The notes beneath the pieces were generated by a model that was not told the DNA's origin, did not search any database, and saw only the letters and a program-made list of their open reading frames with translations. From positions 1-16,658 of the forward strand of contig JAPWVC010000017.1 of assembly GCA_028275195.1 (NCBI GenBank): a stretch of DNA of 16,658 nt. The letters run 5' to 3'. Origin of the DNA: Candidatus Acetothermia bacterium (GTDB lineage: Bacteria > Bipolaricaulota > Bipolaricaulia > RBG-16-55-9 > JANLFV01). The translations under genes were made by a program, and so were the position numbers. The first letter of the stretch is position 1; every line of letters begins with the position of its first letter. This document shows positions 14,816 through 16,658 of the stretch, in pieces.

Positions 14816-14943
14816 TGCCACGGCAGATCTCGCAAGAAGAGCCTCAGCGCATGACAAAGGGCCGGGAGCAGGACCCGTTCGTCGAGCACGGCCGACCCCC
14901 GGGTGAAGGAGGAGCCTGCCCGAGCGGAAGAACTGGACCATAG
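14815..14943 (+). CDS. Possible 42-residue ORF, low confidence
   Basis: ATG 14815 shares its A with the preceding TGA stop (TGATG), a typical reinitiation arrangement. The 42 codons encode a hydrophilic peptide rich in Pro, Gly, Glu and Arg, with no recognised domain. There is only a weak GAGAG upstream, and composition does not prove selection. It may be no more than a chance frame in the 215-bp gap before the next certain gene, where I see no other gene. Confidence 0.22.
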   Translation: MPRQISQEEPQRMTKGREQDPFVEHGRPPGEGGACPSGRTGP

Positions 14944-14951
14944 GGAAGGGC

Positions 14952-14963
14952 CGCTCGCGAGCG
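14952..14963. repeat. 12-bp perfect palindrome upstream of the PK-like gene
   Basis: CGCTCGCGAGCG is a perfect palindrome 67 bases before the next start codon. No T-run follows, so it is not an intrinsic terminator. It could be a regulator site, or chance in GC-rich DNA. Confidence 0.35.
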
Positions 14964-15030
14964 CCCGTTGGCTAGGATGGAAAGGATCTTGTCGATCGAA
15001 CAGCCCAGGCTGAGGAGAGGAGGTGAGAGC

Positions 15031-15723
15031 ATGGAGAGGGCGGAGGAGATCGGCTTCCCAAAGCCCGCGTTCTATTTCCACTGCCGTGGCGAGGCGAACA
15101 CCCGGAAGGCCCTGGAGCTGGCCCGTGACCGGGCCCAAGAGCTGGAGATCAAGAAGATGGTCGTGGCCTCGGAGACGGGGAGGAGCGCCCTCGAGGCGCT
15201 CGAGATCCTCGAAGGGACCGAGCTCAAGCTGATCGTGGTCACTCACTATCCGGCCAAGACCTGGGGCCCCAAAGGTGATATCCCCATCGGGCTTGCCAGG
15301 CCGGAGTATGCCCATGTCAAGCAGTTCTTGGAGGAGCATGGGGCCGTCGTTGTGCAGGGGACGCGGCCGTTCGGAGGGATCGGGCGGGCCCTGGAGTGGG
15401 AGGCCCCCGTCCCGGCCACCTTCGTGGACAAGACACTGGAGCTCTTCGGCTCAGGGACGAAGATCGCGATCGAGGCCGCGGTCATGGCCACCGACGCCGG
15501 GGCCTTGACCCCGGGGGAGGAGGTCGTCGCCCTAGGCGGGACCTATAAAGGGCTGGACACAGCCTTGGTCGTGAGGACGAGCTATAGCGGCGGCTTCTTC
15601 AGCGAGTTCGAGGTCCTGGAGCTGATCGCCAAGCCCCGTCATCCCGGCAAGCGGCTCCCGGAGTATGAGCAGGCGGACTGGAAGGGCGATCTGGACCAAT
15701 ATTACAAGCCGATCGAGCTCTAG
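15031..15723 (+). CDS. Stand-alone pyruvate kinase C-terminal-domain-like protein
   Basis: The predicted 230-residue protein resembles the PK_C (pyruvate kinase alpha/beta) domain family, COG1751 type. It has the N-terminal FHCRGEANTRKALELA segment, VVASETGRSALEAL (a PK_C-like phosphate-binding helix start), a TYKGLD motif and a C-terminal SYSGGFF stretch. The pyruvate kinase TIM-barrel catalytic domain is absent, so it is not a pyruvate kinase; the family has no settled function. I chose ATG 15031 because GGAGGTG (15018-15024) lies six bases upstream, the best Shine-Dalgarno in this part; in-frame ATG 14977 and TTG 14968 lack one. It converges on the next gene with three bases between the stops. 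Confidence 0.82.
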   Translation: MERAEEIGFPKPAFYFHCRGEANTRKALELARDRAQELEIKKMVVASETGRSALEALEILEGTELKLIVVTHYPAKTWGPKGDIPIGLARPEYAHVKQFLEEHGAVVVQGTRPFGGIGRALEWEAPVPATFVDKTLELFGSGTKIAIEAAVMATDAGALTPGEEVVALGGTYKGLDTALVVRTSYSGGFFSEFEVLELIAKPRHPGKRLPEYEQADWKGDLDQYYKPIEL

Positions 15724-15726
15724 CTC

Positions 15727-16071
15727 TTAGCAGGTGAGGTGCAGAGCGGCGGCGACCCGCTTGCTCCCGAGCAGCTCATTATAAGTCTCGCAGGCCTCCT
15801 TGGTGTTCTGGACCAGCACCTCGATCCCCCGTTCTTCCAGGGCCTTGACGACCTCCCCGGGGACCGTCACCAGGCCGTAGCGCCCCTTCCCGAGGATGAT
15901 CACCTCCGGCGGGGGCTCCTGCTCCAGGAGCCAGTTCAGATCACGCAATTGGAGGTGATGCCCCTCGGCCCGCCACCAGCCGACCACCTGGCCGCGGTAG
16001 ATCATCACATCATTCTTGTATTCTTTCCCGCCGATCACGATCTCCCCGAAGTGGTAGGACTCGATCTTCAT
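15727..16071 (-). CDS. Mth938-domain protein
   Basis: The 114-residue protein matches the Mth938/DUF498 (AAMDC-like) family: an N-terminal YHFGEIVIGGKEYKNDVMIY segment, VIILGKGRYG in the middle, and a C-terminal TKEACETYNELL helix. The family is small and cytosolic, and its molecular role is unclear. I chose ATG 16071-16069 because GAGGTGA lies five bases upstream; a GTG at 16080 would add three residues and has a poorer site. It starts 15 bases after the methyltransferase stop, and the two are probably co-transcribed. Confidence 0.85.
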   Translation of the reverse strand: MKIESYHFGEIVIGGKEYKNDVMIYRGQVVGWWRAEGHHLQLRDLNWLLEQEPPPEVIILGKGRYGLVTVPGEVVKALEERGIEVLVQNTKEACETYNELLGSKRVAAALHLTC

Positions 16072-16086
16072 CCCGCTCACCTCGCT

Positions 16087-16658
16087 TCACTTATAGACTG
16101 CCACTACATAAGTCAAGGCCCCCCAGTCGTCGAGCACCACCCCTTTCGAGAGCTCGGCCCGGCACCAGGCGGCCATGGCCTCGGGGGGATAGGTGAAGTC
16201 CGAGGGATCGGCTCGCCGCCCCGGGGCGAGATGAGTGAAGGCGATCCCCACGCGGTTGATCCGGAATAGCTCCTTCAGTAGCCGCTTCATATAGCCCTCG
16301 GGGTCCGGCCCGACCCGGTAGCCCAGGACGCTGATGAGGAACCCGACATCGAATTCATCCTCAGCGAAGGGCTCAGCGAGGATGTCCCGCTCGATGAAGT
16401 CGGCCCTGGCCGAGCGGCCGAACCGCTCCCGCGCCCCGCGGACCATCTCCCGGCTCAGGTCGACCCCAAGGTAAGAGCGATAGCCCGGGGCATGGTCATC
16501 GAGGTATTTCTTGAGGTAGCCCAGGCCGCAGCCGAGGTCTAGAACCTTCTTATCGGTCAGGTCGAACTTCTCCACCGCATGTTGGAAGAACAATTCTTGA
16601 GTCGCCCGGTCGGGGTATTCCAAGACCATCATATCGTCCCCGGCGAAGAGCTTGCTCC
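16087..16658 (-). CDS. Class I SAM-dependent methyltransferase, 5' end outside the window
   Basis: The visible 189 residues carry motif I VLDLGCGLGYL, the acidic loop GVDLS (motif II region) and an FDVGFLISVLGY segment at the motif IV position, diagnostic of a Rossmann-fold SAM methyltransferase of the UbiE/Methyltransf_11 kind. The frame stays open upstream of the tandem ATG at 16632-16627 to the window edge, so the true start may lie outside. The substrate cannot be inferred. The stop is 15 bases before the Mth938-domain gene, and both run toward the PK-like gene. Confidence 0.85.
   Translation of the reverse strand, partial: SKLFAGDDMMVLEYPDRATQELFFQHAVEKFDLTDKKVLDLGCGLGYLKKYLDDHAPGYRSYLGVDLSREMVRGARERFGRSARADFIERDILAEPFAEDEFDVGFLISVLGYRVGPDPEGYMKRLLKELFRINRVGIAFTHLAPGRRADPSDFTYPPEAMAAWCRAELSKGVVLDDWGALTYVVAVYK

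Noticed and set aside
15714..15730. GAGCT-CT-AGCTC hairpin at the convergent gene ends as a terminator.
   Set aside because: The stem is only five base pairs, the loop is two bases and no T-run follows. Too weak to call.

Overview
The window is a gene-dense, high-GC (roughly two thirds G+C by eye) bacterial chromosome segment. Nearly all of it is protein-coding, with Glu/Arg/Leu-rich proteins, a strong preference for C- or G-ending codons (ATC, GTC, CTC, GAG, GGG), and genes that commonly overlap by the four bases ATGA. Era, RecO, Cmk and a complete-looking MEP isoprenoid branch (IspE, IspH) make it bacterial. The composition would suit a thermophile, but the phylum cannot be fixed from the sequence alone. 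I see no rRNA, tRNA, transposase, integrase, CRISPR array or phage gene.

Left block, minus strand, 1-4140: hutI (imidazolonepropionase) - ispE - cmk - plsC - ispH. The genes overlap end to end (29 bp, then three 4-bp overlaps), so this looks like one transcript that begins at hutI and runs off the left edge inside ispH. It joins a histidine-degradation gene to essential isoprenoid, nucleotide and phospholipid genes.

The 81-bp gap 4141-4221 holds two back-to-back promoter candidates. Both have the -10 box about 7 bases before the start codon, which implies leaderless hutI and hutH mRNAs.

Right block, plus strand, 4222-15723: hutH (histidine ammonia-lyase) overlaps era. A near-consensus sigma-70 promoter then precedes a second set of tightly packed genes: a six-domain soluble GAF/PAS/GGDEF diguanylate cyclase, a COG3375-type GNAT acyltransferase, an enolase-superfamily N-succinylamino-acid racemase / o-succinylbenzoate synthase, deoC and recO. 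The GNAT-racemase pair resembles the known D- to L-amino-acid conversion route that passes through N-succinyl intermediates. A separate group follows: an aldehyde dehydrogenase, a small DUF6504-like protein, an optional 42-codon ORF and a stand-alone pyruvate-kinase C-terminal-domain protein.

Right edge, minus strand, 15727-16658: a small Mth938-domain protein follows a class I SAM methyltransferase that runs off the window. This pair converges on the plus-strand block with a 3-bp gap.

Most of the window is housekeeping and catabolic genes. I do not see a clear new defence, mobile or biosynthetic system. The points most worth following are the hut-driven operons with leaderless promoters, the GNAT-racemase pair under a c-di-GMP enzyme, an in-frame palindromic element inside the GNAT gene, and two insertions in IspE.
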